Source: Methanosalsum natronophilum
GTDB lineage: Archaea > Halobacteriota > Methanosarcinia > Methanosarcinales > Methanosarcinaceae
Length of the DNA stretch: 64,000 nt
Direction: 5' to 3'
Assembly (NCBI RefSeq): GCF_024808815.1
Contig: NZ_JANUCS010000002.1
Coordinates: 62,001-126,000 of the forward strand
Under the pieces are notes generated by a model. That model did not search any database. It saw only the letters and a list, made by a program, of their open reading frames with translations, and was not told the DNA's origin. The translations under genes were made by a program, and so were the position numbers. Positions 1-9,257 of this stretch are shown here, one piece after another; position 1 is the stretch's first letter, and every line of letters starts with the position of its first letter.

Positions 1-1128
1 TCCGGGAATTTGCCCACCACCTTCAATTCCCAAAAGATTCAAGCAGTCTGATTGGGTTTCTACAGATGTGCCTCCTCCGACAGTACCAACAGAAACTGCA
101 GGCATGGTAACAGTAGCATAAAGATTACCATGACTATCAACATCCATTGTAGTTATGCAATAACTTCCTTCAACAACGTGGGCAGGATCCTGACCACATG
201 CAATATATAGTGCAGCAACCACATTGGCTGCATGCGCATTGAAACCAAGGGAACCAGCCCTAGCAGATCCCAAAAGGTTTTTTCGATAATTTACTTCCAC
301 CATCTCTTCGGGAGTACATTTTAGTTTTCTGACCACAGTTTCACGAGAAATGGTTATCTCTGAAACAACTGTTTTCCCACGGCCATTTATAGACGAAATT
401 GCTGCTGGTTTCTTATCAGTACACATATTACCTGATAAAGATATTATTTTGACATCAAACATTTCAGATATAAGTTCAGCAATTGATTCTGTGGCAAGGG
501 TAACCATATTCATACCCATTGCATCTTTTGTATCAAATGAAAATCTAACGTAGACAGTATTTCCCAGAATATATGGTTCTATACCAACTAGTTCACCAAA
601 GCGAGTTACCTCTTTAATCTTTTCTTTCATTAGTTCCCTTGAAGAAGCTTTTTCTAACCAGTCTACAAAATCTTTAGCTTCATACAGATTTTTAAATTTA
701 AATACAGGTGCACGTGTCATTTCATTCTTGAATATTTTAACATTGGTTCCATTAGATTCTGTTATAACAGAAGTCCCTCTGTTAACACTAGCAACCAAAG
801 CTCCTTCGGTAGTAGCTAATGGGATATAGAAAGAGCCTTGAGCATGATCCCCATTTATTTTTAGGGGTCCTGCAACACCTAAAGGAACCTGCACAACACC
901 TATCATGTTTTCAATATTCTTTTGAACTACGGATGTAATATCAATTGAGTAATTTTGAATTTGATTAAATTCAATACCCATAACTTTTTCAACCGCATTT
1001 CTTCTGATTCTAATAGCGGATTCTTGAGATTCAGCAAGTTCTGAAGCTTTTCTGATGGATAAGCCATCATGAATAACCTTATCTACAATTTCCTTTTCAT
1101 ATGATGATAATTCATTCTTAGAATCCAT
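1..1128 (-). CDS. hmgA: HMG-CoA reductase, 3' end cut by window
   Basis: Class I hydroxymethylglutaryl-CoA reductase, which makes mevalonate for archaeal isoprenoid lipids. The visible 376 residues carry the family signatures: the substrate-loop Glu in TTEGA (E108), the NADPH motif DAMGMN (D202), TDKKPAA (catalytic K239), GQD (D314), and the second cofactor loop GTVGGGT near 349-354. The catalytic His near the C-terminus lies beyond the window edge, so roughly 30 residues are missing. The ATG at 1128 is preceded by GGTGG at about 8 nt; an in-frame GTG at 1140 is a weaker alternative. The gene is not closed here because of the window edge; nothing suggests it is broken. Confidence 0.96.
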   Translation of the reverse strand, partial: MDSKNELSSYEKEIVDKVIHDGLSIRKASELAESQESAIRIRRNAVEKVMGIEFNQIQNYSIDITSVVQKNIENMIGVVQVPLGVAGPLKINGDHAQGSFYIPLATTEGALVASVNRGTSVITESNGTNVKIFKNEMTRAPVFKFKNLYEAKDFVDWLEKASSRELMKEKIKEVTRFGELVGIEPYILGNTVYVRFSFDTKDAMGMNMVTLATESIAELISEMFDVKIISLSGNMCTDKKPAAISSINGRGKTVVSEITISRETVVRKLKCTPEEMVEVNYRKNLLGSARAGSLGFNAHAANVVAALYIACGQDPAHVVEGSYCITTMDVDSHGNLYATVTMPAVSVGTVGGGTSVETQSDCLNLLGIEGGGQIPG

Positions 1129-1187
1129 TAGTACGTCCACCAATTAAAAATTGTAATGATTAAATTTCTTTTTTAATAAATAAAACT

Positions 1188-1553
1188 TCAAAATGTTAAT
1201 ATGAGATTATTATTTTCATGATACTCTAAAAACAAGTCGGCTAGTTCATGAGAAGGTACTATTTCTATCCCTTTAATCAACTCTTCCTGTTTTAATCCAA
1301 CCATGGAAGCTGCAAGATCGCAACACTTTATTTCAACACCTATATCTATACATTCACTGATCTTTTCATCATATGAAGGAGCACCATGCTTATTTTTCTT
1401 GCCAAATATTGCACCCATTGGCCCAAATAATACCACAGTTACATCAATTCCTTTTTTTTGATAATATCTTGCCATCCGGATTATCTCTTGAGGAGATGTA
1501 CTCTCATAAACCATATTTTTCAGGATAAGAAGTACCTTACTAATGTTTCCCAT
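1188..1553 (-). CDS. DsrE/DsrF-like small protein
   Basis: A 121-residue single-domain protein resembling the DsrE/DsrF/YchN fold: an N-terminal beta strand (VLLILKN), a helix (PQEIIRMARYYQKKG), a hydrophobic strand (VTVVLFGPMGA) and a late cysteine cluster. C68, C77 and C78 are visible; the CC pair sits near where DsrE-type proteins carry their sulfur-accepting cysteine. Family members take part in sulfur relay or bind small thiols, but the substrate here is unknown. It lies between hmgA and valS on the same strand, with 59 nt to the hmgA start, so cotranscription with hmgA is possible. The functional assignment is inferred from fold-like features only. Confidence 0.7.
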   Translation of the reverse strand: MGNISKVLLILKNMVYESTSPQEIIRMARYYQKKGIDVTVVLFGPMGAIFGKKNKHGAPSYDEKISECIDIGVEIKCCDLAASMVGLKQEELIKGIEIVPSHELADLFLEYHENNNLILTF

Positions 1554-1678
1554 AATACCACCATTAACTCATAAATTTTTTATTTCGATTCCGATAATCC
1601 TGCTTATATTTAAAGGTTGACATATAATGTGAAACTTATTCCATTTTTTAAACCTAAACCATTTGATATGACCTTATT

Positions 1679-4279
1679 TCATTTTACAATAACTATAACA
1701 ATTCCTTTTACATCAAGTACATCTACCTCACGGCCTCCTGACATAACTTCTTTCTCTATAACCAAGGCCTCAGGTTCAAGTTCAACTTCTTCACCATCAA
1801 CCTCTATTACTAAATTACCATGACTAATTTGTTCATGGGCAACTTTTGGGTCTAGTTCATTGAGTTTACTAATTATGTTACCTGCCTTCTTCCTAAATTT
1901 AGGCCCAATTACACCCATATTAGCTTTAATTTCAACTGGTACATAATCAAAATCAGGTGTTCCAGGCATACATTCAACTTTCGAATTTGTTGCCCCAGCA
2001 ATATCTCTAATGTCAGGAATTGTAGCATATATCTCAATCTTTTTGAGCGGAGCATTTAAAGCTATACCTGCCTCGGATTTATATCTACGAACTGAAGCAA
2101 CAATATCTTTTATAAGTTCGCCTTGTTGTTCAATATCATCATCTATATCGCCCTTATAACCCACTGGCCATTCACTTAAGTGGACACTAGTCTCAAAGCC
2201 CATTCTTGAATACATCTCTTCTGAAATAAAAGGAACAAATGGAGCTAACATCCTAATCAAAATATTAAGTATAGTATAAAGTGTATATTGGGCTGATAAT
2301 TTATCATCTATATCTTCCCCATATAACCTTGATTTTACTAATTCTATATAATTATCAGCAACTACATCCCATATAAAACCACGTAGTTGCTTAAAAGCTT
2401 CATCGAATTGATACTGATCCATGCTTTTAGTTGTAGAAATTACAACCTTGTTAAGCCGACTTAGTACCCATTGATCAACTAAAGGTAACTCTTTCAAGTT
2501 CCTCTTATTTTTATCAAAATCAAAATTTTCTAGATGGGTCATTGAAAATCTATATATGCTCCACATTTTTTGTAAAAACCTTGAAGCAGATATAACATCT
2601 TTCCATCTGTACATCACATCAGAACCAGGAGTTCCACCTACAGCTGCCCATTGTCTAAAAGAATCTGCACCATAGTTTGCTATAACTTCATCCGGTGAAA
2701 TAATATTACCTGCAGATTTACTCATCTTGTGACCGTCTTCACCAAGTACCATTCCATTAATTAAAATTGTATCCCAAGGTTTTATTTTAGTCAAAGACAT
2801 CGATCTTAGAATTGTATAAAATGCCCATGTTCGAATTATATCATGACCCTGTGGCCTTAATTGTGTAGGAAGTAAAGTGTCATCTCTGGTAAGCCAGCCT
2901 GAAACATGCAGAGGAGTTATAGAAGAGTCCATCCAAGTGTCGAGAACATCTTCTTCAGCTTCAAAATCATTTGAACCACATTCACAGTTAACTGGTGGAT
3001 TATTTTGTGTTGGATCAAGTGGTAACCATTCTTCTTTAGCTACCATCGTTTGACCACACTTTCTGCAATACCAGACGGGTATAGGTGTAGCAAATATTCT
3101 TTGTCGAGAAATACACCAATCCCATTCCATAGTACCTGTCCAGTTTTGAAGACGTACTTTCATATGCTCTGGAATCCACTCTATTTGTTCAGCAGTTGAT
3201 AATATTTCATCAGGATTAATTCTAACAAACCACTGCTTTTCGGAAAGGATTTCTATTGGTGTTTTACACCTCCAGCACATACCAACATTCTGCTCCATAT
3301 GCTCTTGATCATACAGTAGAGATTTAGATTCAAGATCACCTATAATGGCTGCTTTACATTCGGATATCGTCATTCCCTCGTATTTGCCTGCAATAGCTGT
3401 CATATATCCATTTTTATCAATTGCTTTTCTTAATGGAAGATTATGTTCGCTCCACCACCTAACATCCTGTTTATCACCAAAAGTACATATCATAACTACG
3501 CCAGTACCAAACGAGGGATCCACGTTATCATCTGATATTACTTTTACTTCTTGACCAAAAACGGGTACTTTAATTGCCTTTCCGATATAATCATTATACC
3601 TTTTATCCTCTGGATTGATGGCTACAGCTACACATGCTGCAAGTAGTTCAGGTCTAGTTGTTGCAATTTTAAGTTTATCAAAGTGAAGATAGTTCAAATT
3701 GGTGTACCTCGACTCATATTCAACTTCAGCAAAGGCTATAGCAGTTTCACACCGTGGGCACCAATTAACTGGATGCTCTTCTTGATAGATATGATCCTTT
3801 TCATGCATTTTAACAAAAGAGCGTTGTGTCTTAACATAGTAAGAAGGATCCATGGTGACAAATTCATTGCTCCAATCTGTAGAAAAGCCTAGTTCCAGCA
3901 TAGTTTCACGCATTTTCTTAATATTTTCAGACGTCAGTTCCTCACAAAGACGTCTAAATTCTGCACGTGGAACCTGATTTTTAGTAATACCATTGATTTC
4001 TTCTACTTTTACTTCTGTAGGAAGTCCATGGCAATCCCAGCCTTGAGGAAACATAACATTATATCCTCTCATCCTTTTATATCGAGCAACGAAATCTATA
4101 TAACACCAATTCAAAGAATTTCCTATGTGAAAATTTCCTGTTGGATAAGGTGGTGGTGTATCAATGACATATTGAGGACGCTTGTTTTCATTCCAATCAA
4201 AATAGTAAATTGATTCATTCCATGCACTTTTCCATTTTGACTCAATTTCGTGGGGGATATACTCTTTAGGGATTGACAT
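1679..4279 (-). CDS. valS: valyl-tRNA synthetase
   Basis: Class I aminoacyl-tRNA synthetase charging tRNA-Val. The 866 residues have the usual order: the HIGH-type motif as HIGN at 51-54 inside [13 protein letters not shown], an editing (CP1) domain with several CXXC-type zinc clusters (CPRC near 174, CWRC, CRKC with CECG), the KMSKS loop as HKMSKSAGN near residue 520, and a helical anticodon-binding domain. Length is normal for archaeal ValRS. ATG at 4279 follows a GGAGTG Shine-Dalgarno at close range. A TATA-like AT-rich box lies about 50 nt upstream (around 4325-4335), which puts the nested inverted repeats at 4364-4530 upstream of the promoter. Confidence 0.97.
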   Translation of the reverse strand: MSIPKEYIPHEIESKWKSAWNESIYYFDWNENKRPQYVIDTPPPYPTGNFHIGNSLNWCYIDFVARYKRMRGYNVMFPQGWDCHGLPTEVKVEEINGITKNQVPRAEFRRLCEELTSENIKKMRETMLELGFSTDWSNEFVTMDPSYYVKTQRSFVKMHEKDHIYQEEHPVNWCPRCETAIAFAEVEYESRYTNLNYLHFDKLKIATTRPELLAACVAVAINPEDKRYNDYIGKAIKVPVFGQEVKVISDDNVDPSFGTGVVMICTFGDKQDVRWWSEHNLPLRKAIDKNGYMTAIAGKYEGMTISECKAAIIGDLESKSLLYDQEHMEQNVGMCWRCKTPIEILSEKQWFVRINPDEILSTAEQIEWIPEHMKVRLQNWTGTMEWDWCISRQRIFATPIPVWYCRKCGQTMVAKEEWLPLDPTQNNPPVNCECGSNDFEAEEDVLDTWMDSSITPLHVSGWLTRDDTLLPTQLRPQGHDIIRTWAFYTILRSMSLTKIKPWDTILINGMVLGEDGHKMSKSAGNIISPDEVIANYGADSFRQWAAVGGTPGSDVMYRWKDVISASRFLQKMWSIYRFSMTHLENFDFDKNKRNLKELPLVDQWVLSRLNKVVISTTKSMDQYQFDEAFKQLRGFIWDVVADNYIELVKSRLYGEDIDDKLSAQYTLYTILNILIRMLAPFVPFISEEMYSRMGFETSVHLSEWPVGYKGDIDDDIEQQGELIKDIVASVRRYKSEAGIALNAPLKKIEIYATIPDIRDIAGATNSKVECMPGTPDFDYVPVEIKANMGVIGPKFRKKAGNIISKLNELDPKVAHEQISHGNLVIEVDGEEVELEPEALVIEKEVMSGGREVDVLDVKGIVIVIVK

Positions 4280-4874
4280 TAAAACACTCCAATAATATTA
4301 GCATTAATTACATACAACAGATTAACCATATTTAAATTTGATACAAATGTAGTTAGGTAATAGTCAATTTAGAACATTAGTTTTATTATTTTCTTTTTAG
4401 TAGTTAAGAATACCAAAAAAAATCTCTCAAATCTACTGTTCTATTAACATAGAAATGTTGCCATTAAAATAACTAATATCAACGACCTGAAAATTTTAAT
4501 GGAAATAATTGATTAAATGTTCTAAATTGATAAAAAAAAAATAACTTGAAAATGATATTAAGTACAATATTTACTCACCATCAAAATACAAATGATAGTA
4601 ATAACCCTCCTTTCATAGTTCTGTGGTAAACCAGACAATCATCCAACAAAGAGTAGAGTAAAAGATTTATCTAAATTTATATGGATAGATGAATATCTTA
4701 ATTAAAGCCACATATTCTCAACATTATTCTTTTTAAAGCTGAATTCGTTTCGCATGTAAAACTGAAAATTCAATATATATGCTCATAAAAAGATTTATCA
4801 ATTTCATTATACAAATGATTGAATTGAAATGTATATAGATAAAGGAATTAACTCTTTCATAAATTAATCTTTAG
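4280..4874. other. intergenic region holding the valS promoter
   Basis: A stretch of 595 nt without a credible gene between two minus-strand genes. It is very AT-rich with A runs. It contains the valS promoter on its left side and a nested inverted-repeat element at 4364-4530, listed separately. No tRNA fold or conserved small reading frame was seen in the remainder (4531-4874). Confidence 0.6.
4364..4530. repeat. nested inverted repeats, MITE-like element
   Basis: Two 15-nt arms, at 4364-4378 and 4516-4530, are perfect reverse complements (left arm TCAATTTAGAACATT). Inside them, a second perfect 10-nt inverted repeat lies at 4461-4470 and 4493-4502 (CCATTAAAAT and its complement). AT-rich sequence just inside the outer arms (about 4385-4395 and 4501-4509) can extend the outer stem with wobble pairs. 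The element spans 167 bp, codes for nothing and lies upstream of the likely valS TATA box. No clear target-site duplication was seen. It could be a miniature transposable element, an operator array, or a structured RNA. Confidence 0.5.
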
Positions 4875-6077
4875 TTAAGACTTATTTTCGGAGCTAATTT
4901 CTTCTTCTGTCAGATAACATGCAGGGTCATCGGCCCATAAGTTGCCATGAACGGCTTCTGCACGAACTCTAAAATTAGCATTACATACATCAAGCCACCT
5001 ACATCTCGCACATCTATCTGCATTTTGCCTAATTAGACCTTTCCGATCTTTCAAGCCCTTCATGAGTTCATCAGAAGTATCTTTCCAAACATCACTGAAA
5101 TTTCTTTCACGTACATTACCAAAGCTGTAATGACGCCAAAATTGATCAGGGTGTATGGAGCCGTCCCATGATATGCAACCAATCCCAATTCCAGAAGAAT
5201 TACCTTGATTCATCTTCAATAATTCTAAAACTTCTTCTGCACGATTAGGATCTTTGTTTAATAATCTCATATAAATATATGGACCATCACAATGATTATC
5301 AACTGTAAGAACTTCAACTGGTAAACCTTTTTTATGTAACTCTTCTGTTCGATCCAATATCAAATCAACTGTTTTCCTACTTTCCTCATGTGAAAGATCA
5401 TGATCGATCATCTCAGAACCTCTACCAGAATAAACTAAATGATAAAAACATATTCTTGGAATTTTTTCAGCTTCTATCAAATCAAATATATCCGGTATTT
5501 CGTCCATATTATATTTATTAATAGTAAACCTAAGTCCTACCTTGATCCCTTCTTTCTGGCAGTTCCTGAGACCTTCAATCGCAGCTAAGAACGCACCTGA
5601 TATAGCTCTGAAATTATCGTTTGTTGGCATAGTTCCATCTATAGATATTCCAACATAGGATAAGCCTATCTCCTTCAACCTCCTAGCCATCTTTTCATCA
5701 ATAAGTGTACCGTTTGTAGAAATGACAGCACGTAGCCCTTTTGATCTAGCATAAGTTACCAGCTCTGGAAGGTCTTTTCTCATGAGTGGTTCTCCACCCG
5801 AAAACAAGATCACTGGTACACCAAAATCTGCAAGGTCATCAATCAGTTCCTTTCCTTCTTGGGTAGTAAGTTCATCACTATCATTCTCATCATCAGCATG
5901 AGCATAACAGTGAATACATTTAAGGTTACATTTTTTTGTTACATTCCAAACAACAACAGGTCTTTTATCTTTAGAGAATTGAAGAAGATGTGGTGGTAAT
6001 TTTTTAGAGTCGCGTCCATACCTCAACGCATCAGAGGGTTCAACGGTTCCACAATAAAGTTTTGAAATTCCAATCAT
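4875..6077 (-). CDS. ahbC: radical SAM/SPASM protein, AhbC-type heme synthesis enzyme
   Basis: Probable 12,18-didecarboxysiroheme deacetylase of the siroheme-dependent (Ahb) heme pathway, which removes acetate side chains to form Fe-coproporphyrin III. The 400 residues carry the radical-SAM CX3CX2C cluster at C50, C54 and C57, a SAM-binding GGEP motif (ILFSGGEPLM), and a C-terminal SPASM-like region (GIGCISWDG, CARCRWLDVC, DPACYL) for auxiliary iron-sulfur clusters. The N-terminus GISKLYCGTVEPSDALRYG is typical of AhbC rather than AhbD. HemD and CobA lie 1.2-2.8 kb upstream on the same strand, which fits a tetrapyrrole role. AhbA and AhbB were not seen in this window. Confidence 0.85.
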   Translation of the reverse strand: MIGISKLYCGTVEPSDALRYGRDSKKLPPHLLQFSKDKRPVVVWNVTKKCNLKCIHCYAHADDENDSDELTTQEGKELIDDLADFGVPVILFSGGEPLMRKDLPELVTYARSKGLRAVISTNGTLIDEKMARRLKEIGLSYVGISIDGTMPTNDNFRAISGAFLAAIEGLRNCQKEGIKVGLRFTINKYNMDEIPDIFDLIEAEKIPRICFYHLVYSGRGSEMIDHDLSHEESRKTVDLILDRTEELHKKGLPVEVLTVDNHCDGPYIYMRLLNKDPNRAEEVLELLKMNQGNSSGIGIGCISWDGSIHPDQFWRHYSFGNVRERNFSDVWKDTSDELMKGLKDRKGLIRQNADRCARCRWLDVCNANFRVRAEAVHGNLWADDPACYLTEEEISSENKS

Positions 6078-6319
6078 GATATCCCTAATCTTAAAAAAAT
6101 AAATAATGTACGAACTTTAATTCAATAAAATATTATTATATATCTGCCAATATATATTTACTATGTTTATTGCTGGATAGGTAATTAGTAATTCAGCAGG
6201 ATATAATTATTTCGGTTGAGTCATATAAAAATTTAGGGATTATAAGAAAATAAGTTGATTTACTTTAATCTTTAGATTTCTCAAAAATAATAAATCAAAT
6301 TACAGCTAGGTTTATACAC

Positions 6320-6730
6320 TTAAGGTACTACCATAACTGGTCGTTTTGAGTGTCTTACCACATTTTCAGCAACACTACCTAACATGAACTTCTTTATTCC
6401 TGATAGACCTTTTGTCCCTAGTACAATTAAATCAACCTTTATTCTATCAGCATAGTTTATAATCATCTCCGCAGGATTCCCTACTAAAACAGCATCATCT
6501 GCATGAATTCCCTGACTCTGAGCTTTTTGTTTTATTTCGGCTACAATCTTTTCACCTTTAGTTCGTGCGTCAGTATCTACCTCTGTACCCCATGCGGCTT
6601 GTATTACATGAACTATTTCAATAGAAGCGCCCATAGATTTGGCTAATTGCAAAGAAGCATCTACAGCTTTTGCAGAATTTTCAGAGCCATCTGTAGCAAG
6701 CAATATCTTGCTAAAAGGAACATTTTCCAT
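6320..6730 (-). CDS. universal stress protein, UspA family
   Basis: A 136-residue single UspA domain starting KILLATDGSENS and ending with the nucleotide-binding pattern G-2x-G-9x-G-S, here GTKG then LSGIKKFML then GS. This is the ATP-binding class of Usp proteins, whose cellular role is usually stress-linked but ill-defined. The longest frame would begin at 6805, but the ATG at 6730 has a clear GTGAGG Shine-Dalgarno 8 nt upstream and gives the usual family N-terminus. The GYD-domain gene ends 71 nt upstream on the same strand, so the two may be cotranscribed. A second Usp gene lies at 60348-60818. Confidence 0.9.
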   Translation of the reverse strand: MENVPFSKILLATDGSENSAKAVDASLQLAKSMGASIEIVHVIQAAWGTEVDTDARTKGEKIVAEIKQKAQSQGIHADDAVLVGNPAEMIINYADRIKVDLIVLGTKGLSGIKKFMLGSVAENVVRHSKRPVMVVP

Positions 6731-6801
6731 ATTAGAAACCTCACAAATTAAATCATAAATTGGAAAAAATAAAATTGGTTGTGGAATTATATATAAATAA
6801 T

Positions 6802-7086
6802 TCAATCAAAGTATGTACTAAACTCATCTACTGGAATTGCTGTAAATGTAGTCGTACGGATACTTCCACGAGATGCTAACTCCACGACAGCTTTAGATAT
6901 CGATTTTTCATCCTCAGCCTCAACGATATTAAGGAAATCAAATCTACCTAGTATGAAAAATTGTTCTAAAACAGTTACTCCCATGGATTTGAGTTCTTCA
7001 TTTACCTCTTTAATCCTTTTAGGATTCTTCTTTAATGTCTTTGCCCCGTCGTCCGTTAACTTAGATATTATAACATATTTTGTCAT
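6802..7086 (-). CDS. GYD-domain protein
   Basis: A 94-residue protein of the GYD family (named for a Gly-Tyr-Asp motif, here GRFD in FILGRFDFLNIVEA). It is a small ferredoxin-like alpha-beta fold with the typical start MTKYVIISKLTDDGAK and the SRGSIRTTTFTAI segment near the end. The biochemical role of this family is not established. A strong GGAGGT Shine-Dalgarno precedes ATG 7086. It sits just upstream of a Usp gene on the same strand, suggesting a two-gene stress-linked unit, which is inference. Confidence 0.85.
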   Translation of the reverse strand: MTKYVIISKLTDDGAKTLKKNPKRIKEVNEELKSMGVTVLEQFFILGRFDFLNIVEAEDEKSISKAVVELASRGSIRTTTFTAIPVDEFSTYFD

Positions 7087-7282
7087 ATCTGTACCTCCTA
7101 ATAAAAGTCCCCATGTTTGGATTGATCAAGCCAAATGTTGTATATCTATTCTGCATCAATCTTTGTTTTATGATTTATATCAGAACATTTCATTTTGCTC
7201 ATACCAACTATATATAAATGGTTTTCAATCTATTTAATATTTTATACAAATGTAAATATGTGATTAAATAACTGTTTTAGTT

Positions 7283-8083
7283 TTAGCTACCAATATACTG
7301 TTTAATCTTTATCAAAATTTCTCTGTAAACATAGTTTTCAGGTATTACATCCACAACAATATTATAAGATTCTAAAGTTTTTGCAGTTGGTGCCCCAATT
7401 GACGCAACAATTGAATTGTTTAAAGCATCAACTATAGTTTCATTGTGCCCCATTTTCTCTGAAAGTTTGAAGAAACTATGTACCATCATTGAGCTTGTAA
7501 AAGCAAATGCAGATATCTCTCCCCTAATAGCTGAATTTATTAGTTGTTTTTGTTTCTCACCTTCCAACATCTGAAGTGTATATACATGAATTTCATGCAC
7601 ATTTGCTCCACATGACTTTAATCCAGTTACTAGTTCTGGCGCTCCATATGAACTGCGTGGAATCTCAATATTTTTACCACTTACTTTGTTGCAAAGATGA
7701 TCGAGAAGCCCATGTGTACTATAAACATCAGGAATAGAATGGATCTTAATTCCATTCACTTCGAGCTCTTTTTTAGTATTTGGACCAATTGCAATAACTT
7801 TTGTCGAATTCAAGGCATTTATAAACCTCTTTTTTTGAGATAATTCAATTTGATTCAAAGTAAATATAATGCCATTCGCACTAGTAAATATAACATAATC
7901 TGATGATCCATCAATCACTCTAGTGACAAAGCCATCAAAATATTCACTTTCTTTTTCTATTAATTGAACCATTGGCACCAAAATTGGTTCAAATCCCATA
8001 TCTTCAGCCAATTTTGCAGATTCTTCAAGATACCTTTCAGGTCGCATTATTGCTATGACAGGTCTATTTCTTTGTGAAGTCAT
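7283..8083 (-). CDS. hemD: uroporphyrinogen-III synthase
   Basis: Cyclises hydroxymethylbilane with inversion of ring D to uroporphyrinogen III, the last common tetrapyrrole precursor. The 266 residues show the weakly conserved two-domain HemD pattern: VIAIMRPERYLEESAKLAEDMG at the start, SSDYVIFTSANGI near 79-92, KVIAIGPNTKKEL, then in domain two ISAFAFTSSMMVHSFF and SIGAPTAKTLESY, ending with a helix. ATG 8083 follows GGTGAGAT. It lies 32 nt downstream of cobA on the same strand, forming a cobA-hemD operon that produces and then methylates the same intermediate. Confidence 0.92.
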   Translation of the reverse strand: MTSQRNRPVIAIMRPERYLEESAKLAEDMGFEPILVPMVQLIEKESEYFDGFVTRVIDGSSDYVIFTSANGIIFTLNQIELSQKKRFINALNSTKVIAIGPNTKKELEVNGIKIHSIPDVYSTHGLLDHLCNKVSGKNIEIPRSSYGAPELVTGLKSCGANVHEIHVYTLQMLEGEKQKQLINSAIRGEISAFAFTSSMMVHSFFKLSEKMGHNETIVDALNNSIVASIGAPTAKTLESYNIVVDVIPENYVYREILIKIKQYIGS

Positions 8084-8115
8084 GTAATCTCACCATATCC
8101 ATCTATTGATCGCTT

Positions 8116-8874
8116 TTAGTTACAAGTACACATAATGCCCAACACTTCACTTATTTTCACAACATCCCCAATAACTGTAATTGCTGGAGCTTTTACTCCT
8201 TTTTCATTTGCCACATCCACTATATTAGCTAGATCAGATATGGTTACACGCTGATCTGGACGAGTACCTCTTTCTATTATTGCTATTGGTGTTTTTGGAT
8301 TTTTACCGTGTTCTATTAATGCTCCTATGTTTTTTTCGAGCATTTTTACACCCATTAGAATAACAATAGTACCTTCAAAACCAGCTAAAAATTCCCAGTC
8401 TAGACCTGATTCTTCTTTTGTAGGATCTTCGTGACCTGTCATGAATAAAGCCATAGAAGCATGATTTCTATGCGTTATTGGTATTCCTGCATAAGCAGGA
8501 ACAGCTATAGCGGATGTTATCCCGGGAACTACTTCAAACTCAATACCAGCTTTTATCAGTTCTTCGGCTTCTTCTGCTCCTCTACCAAAGATATATGGGT
8601 CCCCACCTTTTAGTCGAACAACCCTTTTTCCTTCTTGGGCTTTCTGGATTAAAATATTATTAATCTCATCCTGTGTAAGCTTATGATTACCAGCATATTT
8701 CCCAGCATCAACCTTTTCTGCTTTATCAGGAAGTGAATCTAGAATTTCTTTCCCAGGGAGCTGATCAAAGACAATTACATCGGCACTATCAATTAATTTC
8801 CTTGCTTTAATAGTCATAAGTTCAGGGTCACCAGGTCCTGAACCAATCAAATACACTTTACCTTGGTCAACCAT
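8116..8874 (-). CDS. cobA: uroporphyrinogen-III C-methyltransferase
   Basis: SAM-dependent SUMT that methylates uroporphyrinogen III at C2 and C7 to precorrin-2, the branch point to siroheme, Ahb heme, F430 and cobamides. The 252 residues hold the GSGPGDPELMTIKA motif near 12-25, VVRLKGGDPYIFGRGAEE, VVPGITSAIAVPAYAGIP and ITHRNHAS, all standard for CobA/SUMT. There is no fused HemD or CysG domain. It is the first gene of a two-gene unit with hemD. A triple TTACC/GGTAA half-site array lies 97-126 nt upstream in the divergent region shared with gpgS. Confidence 0.95.
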   Translation of the reverse strand: MVDQGKVYLIGSGPGDPELMTIKARKLIDSADVIVFDQLPGKEILDSLPDKAEKVDAGKYAGNHKLTQDEINNILIQKAQEGKRVVRLKGGDPYIFGRGAEEAEELIKAGIEFEVVPGITSAIAVPAYAGIPITHRNHASMALFMTGHEDPTKEESGLDWEFLAGFEGTIVILMGVKMLEKNIGALIEHGKNPKTPIAIIERGTRPDQRVTISDLANIVDVANEKGVKAPAITVIGDVVKISEVLGIMCTCN

Positions 8875-8970
8875 AATTATTTTCGTCCTTTTAAAATTGT
8901 TTCTTATATCTAATTCATGATTTCTAAACAGTTATATAACTATATTGTTTTTACAATATTGCATTATTAT

Positions 8971-9000
8971 ATTACCTTAATAGGTAATGTAAGTTACCTA
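8971..9000. promoter_or_regulatory. three phased TTACC/GGTAA half-sites upstream of cobA
   Basis: TTACC at 8972, GGTAA at 8983 and TTACC at 8994 start exactly 11 nt apart and form two overlapping inverted repeats: ATTACC-N6-GGTAAT and TAGGTAA-N6-TTACCTA. This looks like an operator for a dimeric or multimeric regulator in the divergent cobA/gpgS region. A single TAGGTAAT also occurs at 6178-6185, about 100 nt upstream of ahbC. The regulator is unknown. Confidence 0.5.
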
Positions 9001-9049
9001 AATAAGTCACTTTAAATTATTTGAACACAATATATAATATGCCAATACT

Positions 9050-9088
9050 CCCAGGCAAATTGTAACTATATATCACAATTTGCCAGGG
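9050..9088. promoter_or_regulatory. 14-bp inverted repeat between cobA and gpgS
   Basis: Arms CCCAGGCAAATTGT (9050-9063) and ACAATTTGCCAGGG (9075-9088) pair at 13 of 14 positions around an 11-nt AT loop. It is GC-richer than its surroundings. A TATA-like TATATAATAT lies just upstream (about 9030-9039), so the repeat would fall at the start of a gpgS transcript; another TATA-like stretch follows near 9109. No T run follows on either strand, so an operator or RNA leader hairpin is more likely than a terminator. The remainder of the 8875-9257 gap shows only AT-rich sequence and the half-site array at 8971-9000. Confidence 0.5.
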
Positions 9089-9257
9089 TACTCATTAATA
9101 AACATAAATTTATAATTGTTAAACTCATTTTTTAAGTTAGTCTACAATATCTAGTTAGCTCACATAGCTAGAACTTCGATTTAATGAATTATTAGAAAGA
9201 ATCGTACTATGTATCAAATTGATTTGAAATCTGTCAACATGATTTTGAGGGATTATA

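Noticed and set aside
4280-4874. T-box or other leader RNA before valS
   Set aside because: T-boxes are not known in archaea, no T-box sequence was seen, and the repeats lie upstream of the likely TATA box, not in the leader.
6080-6246. ATCCCTAA and TTAGGGAT about 150 nt apart around the ahbC promoter
   Set aside because: Only 8 bp, far apart, in AT-rich DNA; likely chance.
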